A stretch of 64,000 nucleotides of DNA from Roseovarius sp. SCSIO 43702 (GTDB lineage: Bacteria; Pseudomonadota; Alphaproteobacteria; Rhodobacterales; Rhodobacteraceae): positions 1,572,501 to 1,636,500 of the forward strand of contig NZ_CP080623.1 in the NCBI RefSeq assembly GCF_019599045.1, given 5' to 3'. The translations under genes and the position numbers were made by a program. Under the pieces are notes generated by a model, which worked only from the letters and a program-made list of their open reading frames with translations, did not search any database and had not been told where the DNA came from. Of this stretch, positions 43,736-55,046 are shown in pieces. Numbering within the stretch: position 1 is the first letter of the stretch; every line of letters begins with the position of its first letter.

Positions 43736-44497
43736 ATGGACGGCACCGCCGCGCGGAATGCCGCGAACATCACGCATTGGACCGAACGCTGCGACCTTGC
43801 CGCGGCGTTTCGCTGGACCGCGCGGCTCGACCTGCACGAGGCGGTGGCCAATCACTTCAGCCTCGCAGTGAGCGAGGATGGCAGCGAATTCCTGATGAAC
43901 CCCAACCAGCGGCATTTCTCGCGCATCCGGGCCTCGGAACTGCTGCATCTCGATGCGAACGACCCGGAGGCGATGGAGAAGCCCGGCGCGCCGGATCCGA
44001 CTGCGTGGGGGCTGCACGGCGCGATCCACCGGCATTGTCCGCACGCGCGATGCGTCATGCATGTCCATTCGATCTTTGCCACGGTGCTGGCCAGCCTCGA
44101 GGACAGCCGCCTGCCGCCCATCGACCAGAACTGTGCGACCTTCTTCGACCGCTACGTGATCGACGAGGGCTATGGCGGGCTGGCGTTCGAGAGCGAGGGA
44201 GAGCGCTGTGCGGCGCTTCTGAGCGATCCGAAGGTCAAGGTGATGATCATGGGCAACCACGGCGTCCTCGTGATCGGCGACACGGTGGCGGACACGTTCA
44301 ACCGGCTCTACTATTTCGAGCGGGCCGCCGAGACCTATATCCGCGCGCTTCAGACCGGTCAGCCGCTGCGCGTTCTGTCGGACGAGGTGGCAGAGAAGAC
44401 GGCGCGCGAGCTCGAGGATTATCCCGGCCAGGCGGACGCGCATTTCGGCGAATTGCGTGCGGTCCTCGATCACGAGGGATCGGATTACGCGAGTTAG
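43736..44497 (+). CDS. Class II aldolase/adducin-family protein
   Basis: A 253-aa metal-dependent aldolase fold. Metal ligands are visible in CVMHVHSIFATVLAS (HVH near residues 104-106) and in MGNHGVLVIGDTV (His near residue 179). The start has VANHFSLAV in place of the usual GNISxR motif; VANHFS is typical of a sub-branch in roseobacters. AGGAGGATGAGCC precedes the ATG. It may be co-expressed with the aminotransferase, suggesting a short catabolic path, but the substrate is unknown. Confidence 0.88.
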   Translation: MDGTAARNAANITHWTERCDLAAAFRWTARLDLHEAVANHFSLAVSEDGSEFLMNPNQRHFSRIRASELLHLDANDPEAMEKPGAPDPTAWGLHGAIHRHCPHARCVMHVHSIFATVLASLEDSRLPPIDQNCATFFDRYVIDEGYGGLAFESEGERCAALLSDPKVKVMIMGNHGVLVIGDTVADTFNRLYYFERAAETYIRALQTGQPLRVLSDEVAEKTARELEDYPGQADAHFGELRAVLDHEGSDYAS

Positions 44498-44509
44498 GCC
44501 GACCTTCGA

Positions 44510-45421
44510 TCAGTCGGTGTCGGGATAGTCGATATCGCTGCGATAGGCGGGATCGTCCAGAAGCTCGAAGTAGCGGCTGCGAAGGGCGAGCGCCACGGGT
44601 CCGGCTGCGCCGTTCGAGAAATGGCGGTCGTCGATCCGGACGACGGGCACGACGCCGCCGCCGGAGGTCGAGAGAAACACCTCGTCCGCGTCAAGAAGCT
44701 CGGTTACAGGCAGCGCGCGTTCCTCGACCTCGTAGCCCATGTCGCGGGCCATGCGGATGACGGTGTCGCGGGTGATGCCGTGCAAAGCGCCCTCGCGTGG
44801 GGTTGCGACGCGGCCGTCCTTGAGCGCGAAAACGTTGAAGCCCGGCCCTTCGGTCACGTTGCCCGCGCCGTCGGGCAGGAGCACCGTTTCGAAGCGCGCG
44901 TCCTTGGCCTCGAAAAGGCCGGCGGTGAAATCGCCCCAGTGGTAGTTCTTCACTCGGGGATCGACGCTTGCCGGCGGTATCCGCTGGAGCGTCTTCGACA
45001 GGTGGACGGCCACACCGGCCTCGGCCTGTTCGGGGCGCACTACATGGATATAGGGCACGCACCAGGCGTAGAAGTGATTGGCGCAATCGCGTGGATCGCG
45101 GCTGCCTGGGATGAGGGGCGTGCCGCGTGCCGCCACCATGGCGACGTAGGCCCGGCGCAGGCCCGAGCGGGCGACCATCCCGTCGAGCGCGCGAACGATG
45201 GCGTCGCGGTCCATTCCCACATCCATGCGCAGCGCGGACATCGACGCCTCGAACCGCGCGAGATAGGCGTCGCGGCGGAAAAAGGCGCCGTTCCAGACCG
45301 GCACCACGTCATAGGTCACGTCCGAATGGGTGACGGCCCAGTCGGTCACGCTGATCGTGGCCTCGGAGATCGGGACGATCTGGCCGCGTATCCACGCGGC
45401 GCCCTTGGAGAAATCGCTCAT
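44510..45421 (-). CDS. Class IV aminotransferase (BCAT/D-amino-acid type)
   Basis: A 303-aa fold-type IV PLP enzyme. The PLP lysine lies in RVKNYHWGDFTAGLFEA, the region is followed by VTEGPGFNVFALKDG, and the late STSGGGVVPVVRID binds the cofactor phosphate. The class spans branched-chain aminotransferases, D-amino-acid aminotransferases and (R)-selective amine transaminases. The arrangement after the lysine suggests it is not the housekeeping IlvE. The start MSDFSKGAAWIRGQ at 45421 is preferred over an upstream ATG at 45457. It lies between two other aminotransferase-type genes. Confidence 0.88.
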   Translation of the reverse strand: MSDFSKGAAWIRGQIVPISEATISVTDWAVTHSDVTYDVVPVWNGAFFRRDAYLARFEASMSALRMDVGMDRDAIVRALDGMVARSGLRRAYVAMVAARGTPLIPGSRDPRDCANHFYAWCVPYIHVVRPEQAEAGVAVHLSKTLQRIPPASVDPRVKNYHWGDFTAGLFEAKDARFETVLLPDGAGNVTEGPGFNVFALKDGRVATPREGALHGITRDTVIRMARDMGYEVEERALPVTELLDADEVFLSTSGGGVVPVVRIDDRHFSNGAAGPVALALRSRYFELLDDPAYRSDIDYPDTD

Positions 45422-45481
45422 GGTCGCGACCGTGGCCCAGCCTCTCGCGCCCGGCAAGCGAAAATTCGGCGGGCCGGGTCG

Positions 45482-46693
45482 TCAGGTTCCGAAGGCGCGC
45501 GCGGTCTGGGTTGTTTCCGCCATTGCGGCCAGGAGCGCATCGGCAATGGCCGCGCAATCGTCGGGCGTGAGGCGGACGGGCAGGCGCACGTCGCAGGCCC
45601 GCATCAGCATGGCGCGCGTGCGGGGCAGTTCGGGTATCCCGCCGGGAAGGAATTGCCAGTTCCAGAAGGCGCGGGCGTTGTCGGTGCTTTGCCCGAAGAC
45701 CTGAACCTTGACCCCGTGCCGGGCCGCGCTCTCGGCGAAATCGCGGGTTTCGTCGTCGGTGAGGTCCACGAGGTTGAACTGGATCGAATCGGGCGCGCGG
45801 CGCTCGGGCGCGAGCGGAGCGGGCACCGAGATATGGGGTGAGGCCGATATCCGTTCGGCCACGAAGTCGTGGTTGGCCCGGCCCTTGCGCACGCGCGAGG
45901 CAAGCTCGGGGAGCTGGGGCCGGATGACCGCCGCCGAGAGATTAGAGATCCGCAGGTTGTAGAGCGGCAGGCGATTCTGCCAGCGGGCGAAGGCGGCGGA
46001 GAGCTCGGCATCCTCGTCGAGCCCCATGTGCTTGGCCCAGTTGTGCTCGTAGGCGCCAGACATGATGACCGCGCGGGCCACGAGATCGGGATCGTCCGAA
46101 ACCATGATCCCGCCTTCGCCGGCATTCACCATCTTGTAGGACTGGAACGAGAAGCACCCCACGCGGCCCAGCGTGCCGATATTGCGCCCGTGCCAGGTGG
46201 TTCCGAGCGAATGGGCAGCGTCCTCGATCACCGGGATGCCGCGCGCGTCGCAGGCCGCCATGATCGCGTCCATGTCGGAGGTGTGGCCGCGCATGTGGCT
46301 GATGATGACCGCCGACACGTCCTCGAGACGCGCGGTGAAATCCGCGATGTCGATGCGGTAGTCCTCGCCCACCTCGCAGAGGACCGGCACGCAGTCGGCA
46401 TGGACGACAGAGGAGGGCACGGCGGCGAAGGTGAAGCCCGGCATGATCACGCGGGCGTCGCGAGGCAGGCCAAGCGCCTTGAGCGACAGGAACAGTGCGG
46501 CCGAGCAACTTGAGACGGCCAGGGCGTAGCGGCTCCCGAGGAGGGCCGCGAATTCGCGTTCCAGAAGCGTCACCGGTGCGTCCGAGGGGGCGGTGTAACG
46601 GAAGAGATCGCCCGACTGGAGCAGGCGATCTATCTCGGCACGGGCCGCCTCGGGAATGGGTTCGGCGTCGTGGACGTTGGGCATCTGGGGCAT
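45482..46693 (-). CDS. DegT/DnrJ/EryC1-family aminotransferase
   Basis: A 403-aa PLP enzyme of the sugar-aminotransferase family. Key blocks: ALAVSSCSAALFLSLKALG (cofactor phosphate), VIMPGFTFAAVPSSV, VIEDAAHSLGTTW and the PLP lysine in FSFQSYKMVNAGEGG. Usual roles are amination of nucleotide-linked keto-sugars or biosynthesis of amino-cyclitols. No sugar-nucleotide genes adjoin, so the substrate is open. No Shine-Dalgarno precedes the ATG at 46693. Two short palindromes (46705-46721 and 46728-46739) lie just upstream, suggesting regulated expression. Confidence 0.9.
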   Translation of the reverse strand: MPQMPNVHDAEPIPEAARAEIDRLLQSGDLFRYTAPSDAPVTLLEREFAALLGSRYALAVSSCSAALFLSLKALGLPRDARVIMPGFTFAAVPSSVVHADCVPVLCEVGEDYRIDIADFTARLEDVSAVIISHMRGHTSDMDAIMAACDARGIPVIEDAAHSLGTTWHGRNIGTLGRVGCFSFQSYKMVNAGEGGIMVSDDPDLVARAVIMSGAYEHNWAKHMGLDEDAELSAAFARWQNRLPLYNLRISNLSAAVIRPQLPELASRVRKGRANHDFVAERISASPHISVPAPLAPERRAPDSIQFNLVDLTDDETRDFAESAARHGVKVQVFGQSTDNARAFWNWQFLPGGIPELPRTRAMLMRACDVRLPVRLTPDDCAAIADALLAAMAETTQTARAFGT

Positions 46694-46704
46694 GTTCGCA
46701 AAAT

Positions 46705-46721
46705 CCGAAAGTGACTTTCGG
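46705..46721. promoter_or_regulatory. 17-bp palindrome upstream of the DegT-family gene
   Basis: CCGAAAGT-g-ACTTTCGG, perfect 8-bp arms around one base. It extends imperfectly to AAATCC/GGATTT. It begins 11 bp upstream of the ATG at 46693, where it could block initiation. Confidence 0.5.
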
Positions 46722-46727
46722 GATTTC

Positions 46728-46739
46728 TAAACGAGTTTA
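46728..46739. promoter_or_regulatory. 12-bp palindrome upstream of the DegT-family gene
   Basis: TAAAC-GA-GTTTA, 6 bp from the larger palindrome, in the 79-bp gap between the cupin and DegT-family genes. It may be part of the same operator or a second one. Confidence 0.4.
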
Positions 46740-46772
46740 CGAGTCGAGAAAACCCCGCGATGCCCGGCCACG

Positions 46773-47057
46773 CTATTTCAATTCGACCTCGACGAAGGAC
46801 ATCGGCGCATCGCCGCCGTTGATCACGTTGTGCTCGATCCCCTCGTCGCGGGCATAGGCCGAGCCCGCGGTGACATGGCGTTCCTCGACCTCGCCGCCGG
46901 GAAGTTCGAGGCGCATGTGGCAATCGGTCACGGCGGTGATCACGTAGTTCATCCCGTGGCGGTGCCAGCCGGTCTGTTCGCCCGGCTTGAAGTCGAAGCG
47001 GGTGACGCGGGTGCGGTCGTCATCGATGAGGGTGGTGGCGGTGCAGGTCATGGTCAT
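46773..47057 (-). CDS. Small single-domain cupin
   Basis: A 94-aa cupin. Motif 1 is GWHRHGMNYVITAV (His ligands) and motif 2 includes IEHNVINGGDAP. The first motif lacks the usual downstream Glu, so metal ligation may be partial. AAGGAC precedes the ATG at 47057, and the next ATG at 47051 is equally possible. It is divergent from dnaE. A role in small-molecule binding or ethanolamine/mannose-type regulation is possible, but nothing specific can be assigned. Confidence 0.82.
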   Translation of the reverse strand: MTMTCTATTLIDDDRTRVTRFDFKPGEQTGWHRHGMNYVITAVTDCHMRLELPGGEVEERHVTAGSAYARDEGIEHNVINGGDAPMSFVEVELK

Positions 47058-47176
47058 GGCGATGTCCTTTCGATGAGAGAAGCCAGGGGCAGCTTGCCCT
47101 TGCGGCGGGCGATTGCAAGAGGTGGTTTGGCGCGCGGGGTCTGGCGCGGCGCGGAGGGGTTGCGTAAGCTCGCCCC

Positions 47177-50680
<3,504 letters not shown>

Positions 50681-50695
50681 GCCGGACGCGGGCCT

Positions 50696-51640
50696 TCAAC
50701 CGGCCGTTTCGCCGAGATTGTCGGCCTTCTCGGCGTCGCGTTCACCCATCGGCTCATCGGGTCCCACGGTCGTGTCATAGCGTGTCTGCGCCTCGAGTTC
50801 GGCATTGAATTCGGCGCCCATGAGGACCACGAAGGCCGAGAGCCACAGCCACATGAGCAGCACGATCACCCCGGCGAGAGAGCCGAAGCTCTCGTTATAC
50901 GAGCCGAAATTCGAGACGTAGAGCGCGAAGCCGATGGAGGCGACAAGCCAGAGCACGCAAGCCAGAACCGAGCCGAGCGAGAGCCAGGACCATTCGGGCT
51001 GATCGCGGTCGGGGCCGAAGCGATAGAGAAGCGCAAGGGCCACCGCCACGAGAACGAGCATCAGGAGCCAGCTTGCGCCCGTGACCAGCATCTCGACACG
51101 CGAGCCAAGCTCGACGAAGGACAGGGCCGCGGGCACCGCCACCATGAGAATGATGGCCAGAACGACGCCGAGGATGAGCGCGAGTGTCAGGCCGAAGGTG
51201 ATGACCTTGAGCCAGATGAAATTGCGTGTCTCCTCTTCGTCGTAAGCGACGTTGAGACCTTCGATGAGACTGCCGACGCCCTTGGACGCCGAGTAGAGCG
51301 CAAGCACGATGCCGAGGACCGCGGCGAGGCCGAGCCCGCCTTCGCGGGAGCCGGCTACCTTCTCGGCCTGGTCGAGGATGATCGAGGCCACGTCCTCGGG
51401 CATGATCGCGGTCAGCTCGTCTAGCACGGTGACGATCTGCGAAGGTTCGACGATCAGCCCACCGATGGCCAGAAGGGCCGTGATCGCCGGGAAAAGTGCG
51501 AGAAGCGCGTAGAACGCTACCCCGGCGGCAATGAGGCTTACGCGGTCGGCGGCGATCTCGTCCTTGACGCGGAAGGCGATGTCCTTCCAGCCGGCGGCGG
51601 GAATGTCGGTGGGGGTTTCAGCGTGGCGGCCACGTGCCAT
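50696..51640 (-). CDS. YihY/BrkB-family inner-membrane protein
   Basis: A 314-aa protein with six or seven membrane helices. The family start AAGVAFYALLALFPAITALLA (near residue 40), ALYSASKGVGSLIEGLNVAYDEEETR and late LMWLWLSAFVVLMGAEFNAELE are all present. YihY/BrkB proteins were once called ribonuclease BN but are membrane proteins of unknown function. It is the last gene of the minus-strand unit that starts with the 22-aa peptide at 53974. A hairpin with 9-bp arms (51673-51708) separates it from the DUF3618 gene, so its level may differ from the genes upstream. Confidence 0.92.
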   Translation of the reverse strand: MARGRHAETPTDIPAAGWKDIAFRVKDEIAADRVSLIAAGVAFYALLALFPAITALLAIGGLIVEPSQIVTVLDELTAIMPEDVASIILDQAEKVAGSREGGLGLAAVLGIVLALYSASKGVGSLIEGLNVAYDEEETRNFIWLKVITFGLTLALILGVVLAIILMVAVPAALSFVELGSRVEMLVTGASWLLMLVLVAVALALLYRFGPDRDQPEWSWLSLGSVLACVLWLVASIGFALYVSNFGSYNESFGSLAGVIVLLMWLWLSAFVVLMGAEFNAELEAQTRYDTTVGPDEPMGERDAEKADNLGETAG

Positions 51641-51672
51641 CAGGCGATCCTGTATGTTCGGGAAGGGTCGGG

Positions 51673-51708
51673 GCGCGGGCGAACCCCCTGAGAGAGGTCC
51701 GCCCGCGC
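51673..51708 (-). other. 9-bp-arm hairpin between DUF3618 and YihY genes
   Basis: GCGCGGGCG (51673-51681) and CGCCCGCGC (51700-51708), perfect arms with an 18-nt loop, in the 73-bp gap. No T run follows on either strand, so partial attenuation or mRNA protection is more likely than termination. Confidence 0.45.
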
Positions 51709-51713
51709 GAAGG

Positions 51714-52976
51714 TCAGCTTTTCTTGACGTCGTCCTTCACGTCGCCGAGCTTCTCGTCTTCGGCCTTGGACTTCGCCGCATCCGCGACGCGGCCCGCGGC
51801 GGACTTGGCCTTGTCGGCGGCAGCCTTGGTGGCGGTCTTGTCGCCAGGGGCCGCGTCATCGGCGTTTTCCTTCATCTCGGAGGCCACGTTGCGGGCCTCG
51901 TCGACGCCGGCCTGCACAACCTTCCTGGCCTTTTCGACTTCCTCTTCGTAGATACGCTCGGCCTCGTCGTAGAGATCGTCGCTATACCGGCCGATATTCT
52001 CGTCCTCGAAGCGGGTTCGGGGCAGAACGCCCGCGATGGCCGCACCGACCGCGAAAGCCAGCGCTCCGGCAACGAGCGGATGCTCGTCGTAGAAATCCGC
52101 CACTTGGTCGGCGCCGCGATTGAGGCGGCGCGCGGCCTCTTCCTTGGCTTCGAGGGCGCGGAGGCGGGCAGAGGCGATGCGCTTGCGCGCTTCGTCGGAA
52201 AGATCTTCCGTGCCTTCAAGCACGCGGCGTTTCATCGCTTCGGTACGATGCGCGGCGCTGCGCCAGACGTTACCGGCGCTGTCGCGCACGGATTGCGCCG
52301 TGTCTGCCACCCGGTCGCGCGCATCCTCGGCCGTAGACGCGACGCTGTCGCGTGCCGAGGCGGCGCTGGACGAAACGCTGTCGGCGGCCGATTCAACGCC
52401 CTTCTTCGCGGAGTGCGCGGTGTCCTTCACCGCGTCGCCCGCATCGGACAGGCGCTGACCGACCGAGCTGCCATCATCGTCGCTTCCCAACTCGTCGCGG
52501 TCCCAGTCGCGTGCCCATGAAGGCGCGGAGCGCGACGCGGTGCCACGGGAGGTGCCGGTGGTCGCGACGGTGCCGGGGCCGCCTTGCGCGCTTCCCCTCG
52601 TTTCGAGCCGGGAAGGCGTGCTGGAGCGCTGGTGGTCGCGATCGGGAACTGGCCTACGGGTATCGCCGGGCGTGCCGCGCGTGCCGTAGTCGGGCGCATA
52701 GGTCTGCGACCGGCTTGATCCGCTGTCGCGGTTGCCGAGGATAAGCCAGGCGAGGCCCACGCCCGTCAGCGTGAGGGCGAGGGGGTTCTCGCGCACCGAG
52801 CGGGCGATGGAACGGCCCACGTCGCCGCCATGTTCGCGGACCTGGTCGCCCACCTGCCGCACGATGCCGTTAAAGGAGAGGCGATCCTGCAACCCGTCGA
52901 TGGAGTCGCGAAGCCCTTCGCGCTCGCGTTCGATTTCGCGTTCGATTTCCGCTGCTGATCTCGTGTCACTTGTCAT
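51714..52976 (-). CDS. DUF3618-domain protein with long apolipoprotein-like helices
   Basis: A 420-aa protein. The N-terminal DUF3618 domain (residues about 5-60: SAAEIEREIEREREGLRDSIDGL) is followed by a hydrophobic stretch (ALTLTGVGLAWLIL) that may be a membrane anchor. A Ser/Arg/Thr-rich linker comes next, and then a long amphipathic Ala/Ser/Asp/Lys-rich region resembling LEA or apolipoprotein helices (SVASTAEDARDRVADTAQ-type repeats). A second hydrophobic segment (VAGALAFAVGAAIAGVL) lies near residue 305. It overlaps the holin-like gene by 11 bases. The function is unknown; the helical repeats and promoter suggest a stress role in the envelope. Confidence 0.83.
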   Translation of the reverse strand: MTSDTRSAAEIEREIEREREGLRDSIDGLQDRLSFNGIVRQVGDQVREHGGDVGRSIARSVRENPLALTLTGVGLAWLILGNRDSGSSRSQTYAPDYGTRGTPGDTRRPVPDRDHQRSSTPSRLETRGSAQGGPGTVATTGTSRGTASRSAPSWARDWDRDELGSDDDGSSVGQRLSDAGDAVKDTAHSAKKGVESAADSVSSSAASARDSVASTAEDARDRVADTAQSVRDSAGNVWRSAAHRTEAMKRRVLEGTEDLSDEARKRIASARLRALEAKEEAARRLNRGADQVADFYDEHPLVAGALAFAVGAAIAGVLPRTRFEDENIGRYSDDLYDEAERIYEEEVEKARKVVQAGVDEARNVASEMKENADDAAPGDKTATKAAADKAKSAAGRVADAAKSKAEDEKLGDVKDDVKKS

Positions 52977-53367
52977 TGTAGGACTCCTTGACTGCCTGCG
53001 CGTCGCGCTTGATGTTCTCGGTCGTGCGCGTCGGGGCGAGGCTGCTCAGCTTGAGGTCATTGAGACCCTTGCCGACCATCACCAGCGCGATCACCGCCAG
53101 TACCACGCCCACGATGAGCGAACTCCACCCGGCATCCAGACCTGCGTTGGTCAGGGCCGCGACGAGCGCCGCCGCGAGGACGTTGAGCGAGACGAGCGCC
53201 ACGATGAGCGCGCCCGCGATGAGGCCCACGGCGACGCCGGCCTTGTTCAGGTTTTCCGAAATCTCGGCCCGCGCGAGGTCCACTTCCTTGCGGACGAGGG
53301 CGCTCACGTGGTTGAGCGCGTCGCTCAGGATTTCGGTTGTCGATTTGTTATGTGTCGGATCGCTCAT
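52966..53367 (-). CDS. Phage_holin_3_6-type membrane protein
   Basis: A 133-aa protein with two adjacent membrane helices (VGLIAGALIVALVSLNVLAAALVAAL and SLIVGVVLAVIALVMVG regions). An amphipathic N-terminal part contains VSALVRKEVDLARAEISE, the hallmark of the Phage_holin_3_6/DUF1469 family. Despite the name, the family is chromosomal and often found beside DUF3618 genes, as here. It overlaps the upstream gene by 4 bases (ATGA) and the downstream gene by 11 bases, so the three are translationally coupled. Confidence 0.87.
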   Translation of the reverse strand: MSDPTHNKSTTEILSDALNHVSALVRKEVDLARAEISENLNKAGVAVGLIAGALIVALVSLNVLAAALVAALTNAGLDAGWSSLIVGVVLAVIALVMVGKGLNDLKLSSLAPTRTTENIKRDAQAVKESYNDK

Positions 53368-53888
53368 GAACGGCCTCCCGGCTGCTGGCCTTGTGTGGTG
53401 GGGGTGGCCGGCGTGCGGGGCGCGGCCGGGGCGGTGTGACGGGCCTCGCCCGCGGTATGGCTTGTGCCGTCGCCGTCATCGCGGCGTGCCGAGGCCGTCG
53501 CGAAGCGTGTGGCCACGAAACCGGCGAGGGCCGCGCCGCCAAGGAAAAGAAGCGGATTGCGCTTGGCGAAGGCGCCGAGTTCATTGGCGGCCTGGCCCAG
53601 ATCCTTGTCGCGGATCGCGTCCGAGATGTCGGCGAGCCCGCTGGCAAGCTGGCCGATGGTGCGCTCCTGCGGGGAGCCGTCGCGCATGTCGTCGGCGGCC
53701 TTGCGCAGGCCCGAGGCCACGTCTTGGACCTCGTCCGCGACGCCTTCCTTGGCGCCCTCGGCACGTCGCCGGGCCTCTTCCTGGATACCGTGCTTGGCGT
53801 CTTTCGCCGCGTCGCGCGCGGCTTTCGTGAGATCGTCCTTGGCCGATTTCGCCTCGGCCTTCACGTCTTCTGCTGTTGATTTGCTCAT
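53364..53888 (-). CDS. Helical stress-type protein with one membrane segment
   Basis: A 174-aa protein. Its first 75 residues are Lys/Ala/Asp/Glu-rich amphipathic helix (EDVKAEAKSAKDDLTKAARD), similar to LEA or CsbD-like proteins. After that comes a stretch with IGQLASGLADISDAI, a single hydrophobic segment (NPLLFLGGAALAGFVATRFA, near 111-130) and a Pro/Thr/Ala-rich tail. The pattern resembles nutrient-deprivation-induced proteins. The ATG at 53888 is preceded by GAGAGGATC; 45 upstream in-frame codons overlap the 22-aa peptide and promoter and are excluded. It is the second gene of the unit. Confidence 0.78.
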   Translation of the reverse strand: MSKSTAEDVKAEAKSAKDDLTKAARDAAKDAKHGIQEEARRRAEGAKEGVADEVQDVASGLRKAADDMRDGSPQERTIGQLASGLADISDAIRDKDLGQAANELGAFAKRNPLLFLGGAALAGFVATRFATASARRDDGDGTSHTAGEARHTAPAAPRTPATPTTQGQQPGGRS

Positions 53889-53905
53889 GATCCTCTCCCG
53901 CTGAT

Positions 53906-53974
53906 TCAAGCCACCAGATTGAGAATGGCGAGTATCACCACGATCAATCCGATCAGATAAAAGATGTTGTACAT
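53906..53974 (-). CDS. 22-aa membrane peptide heading the DUF3618/holin-like operon
   Basis: A 23-codon frame encoding one membrane helix: MYNIFYLIGLIVVILAIL, then NLVA. Short peptides of this spelling (M-Y-x-I-x-Y-L-I-G-L-I-V-V-I-L-A) occur in many alphaproteobacteria. GAGG, 5-6 nt before the ATG, gives a good ribosome site, and the EcfG-type promoter at 54022-54047 is in the right place. It lies 17 bp upstream of the 174-aa helical protein and is probably co-transcribed with it. Function unknown; a membrane-stress peptide is a reasonable guess. Confidence 0.65.
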   Translation of the reverse strand: MYNIFYLIGLIVVILAILNLVA

Positions 53975-54021
53975 TTGGTCCTCGATCTCTCGTGGTTCTC
54001 ACGATTGCGTTACTGGGGTCC

Positions 54022-54047
54022 AACCTCGCGTGAGTGCTCCTGGTTCC
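54022..54047 (-). promoter_or_regulatory. Candidate general-stress (EcfG-type) promoter of the stress/envelope operon
   Basis: GGAAC (54047-54043), 17 bp, GGTT (54025-54022) on the minus strand, 47 bp before the ATG of the 22-aa peptide. Nothing else of note is visible in this 112-bp gap. Confidence 0.55.
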
Positions 54048-54086
54048 GCCGGCCGGGGATTTTTCGCCCGACCGGCGCGGGAACCA

Positions 54087-54983
54087 TCAGAAGCGGTTGA
54101 GCGGGACCTTGAGGTAGCTGTTGCCATCATCCTCGGGGGCGGGCGCCTGGCCGGCGCGGAGGTTCATCTGGAGGACGTGCAGCATCCGGTCGGGCAGGGC
54201 CAGCGTGCGGTCGCGGGCCTCGCGCAGCGAGATGTAGTCCTCGCGCGAGGTGCCGCCACCGATATGGGCGTTGTGGCGGCGCTGCTCCTTCACGGTCGAT
54301 TCCCACGCCGGGCCGCGCCCGTCACCGCCGTAGTCGTGCCCGATGAAGAGGCGGGTGTGGTCCGGAAGCTCGAGGATTTCCATGAGCGACGTGTAGAGGT
54401 CGTCGGCCGTACCACCCGGGAAGTCGGCGCGCGAGGTGCCGATGTCGGGCTGCATGAACGTATCGTGCACGAAGGCCGCGTCGTCGCCCACCACGTAGGT
54501 GATCGAGCCGAGCGTGTGCCCGTCCGACAACATCACCCGCACGGGCAGGTTGCCGATCTTGAACGTGTCGCCATCTTCGAAAAGATGGGTGAAATCGCCT
54601 GAAGGTTCGAACGCGTCGGGCAGGTTGTAGTAGTCGCGCCAGAGCTCGGCGATGTCGGGCAGCTTGGCGCCGATGGCGTTCGGCACCCCGAGCTTCCGGG
54701 CAAGGTAATGGGACGCCATGAGGTGATCGGCATGGGGGTGCGTGTCGAGCACATGCGTGATGGTGAAGCCTTCGGACTGCGCCAGATCGACGATGGCGTC
54801 GGCGCCCGAGGCGTCGGTGCTGGCAGATTGCGGGTCGAAGCCCATCACCACGTCGATGAGCGCGGCCTCGCGCGTTTCGGGGCAGGCGGCGATATACTGG
54901 ATGCTGCCCGTGTCCTCGTCGTAGATACCGATGACCTCGGGCGAGCCGGGGCCGTTGGAAACGCTGGTGCGTGAAAGAGCCAT
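54087..54983 (-). CDS. MBL-fold hydrolase, persulfide-dioxygenase-like
   Basis: A 298-aa metallo-beta-lactamase-fold protein. The metal motif reads HVLDTHPHADHLMAS (H-x-H-x-D-H), with further ligands in SDGHTLGSITY and LFIGHDYGGDG. This spelling and the C-terminal GGGTSREDYISLREARD segment fit the ETHE1/Blh-like branch, in which a single iron oxidises persulfides. Glyoxalase II-like activity is an alternative. GGAGG lies before the ATG at 54983. An EcfG-type promoter (55013-55038) is upstream, linking it to the adjacent stress operon. Confidence 0.87.
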   Translation of the reverse strand: MALSRTSVSNGPGSPEVIGIYDEDTGSIQYIAACPETREAALIDVVMGFDPQSASTDASGADAIVDLAQSEGFTITHVLDTHPHADHLMASHYLARKLGVPNAIGAKLPDIAELWRDYYNLPDAFEPSGDFTHLFEDGDTFKIGNLPVRVMLSDGHTLGSITYVVGDDAAFVHDTFMQPDIGTSRADFPGGTADDLYTSLMEILELPDHTRLFIGHDYGGDGRGPAWESTVKEQRRHNAHIGGGTSREDYISLREARDRTLALPDRMLHVLQMNLRAGQAPAPEDDGNSYLKVPLNRF

Positions 54984-55012
54984 GATATCCTCCGTCGTAG
55001 CCTTTCGGGGCA

Positions 55013-55038
55013 AACAACGAGGGCGGGGCGCAGGTTCC
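55013..55038 (-). promoter_or_regulatory. Candidate general-stress (EcfG-type) promoter of the MBL-fold gene
   Basis: GGAAC (55038-55034), 17 bp, TGTT (55016-55013) on the minus strand, 29 bp before the ATG at 54983. It lies in the 63-bp gap after hisG. Confidence 0.5.
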
Positions 55039-55046
55039 TCGATCGC

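Noticed and set aside
51673..51708. Rho-independent terminator of the DUF3618 gene
   Set aside because: The stem is good, but there is no T run and the loop is 18 nt; recorded only as a hairpin.
52966..53367. Prophage remnant suggested by a holin-family hit
   Set aside because: The family is chromosomal in alphaproteobacteria; no other phage gene, integrase or attachment site is present, and the neighbours are stress/envelope genes.
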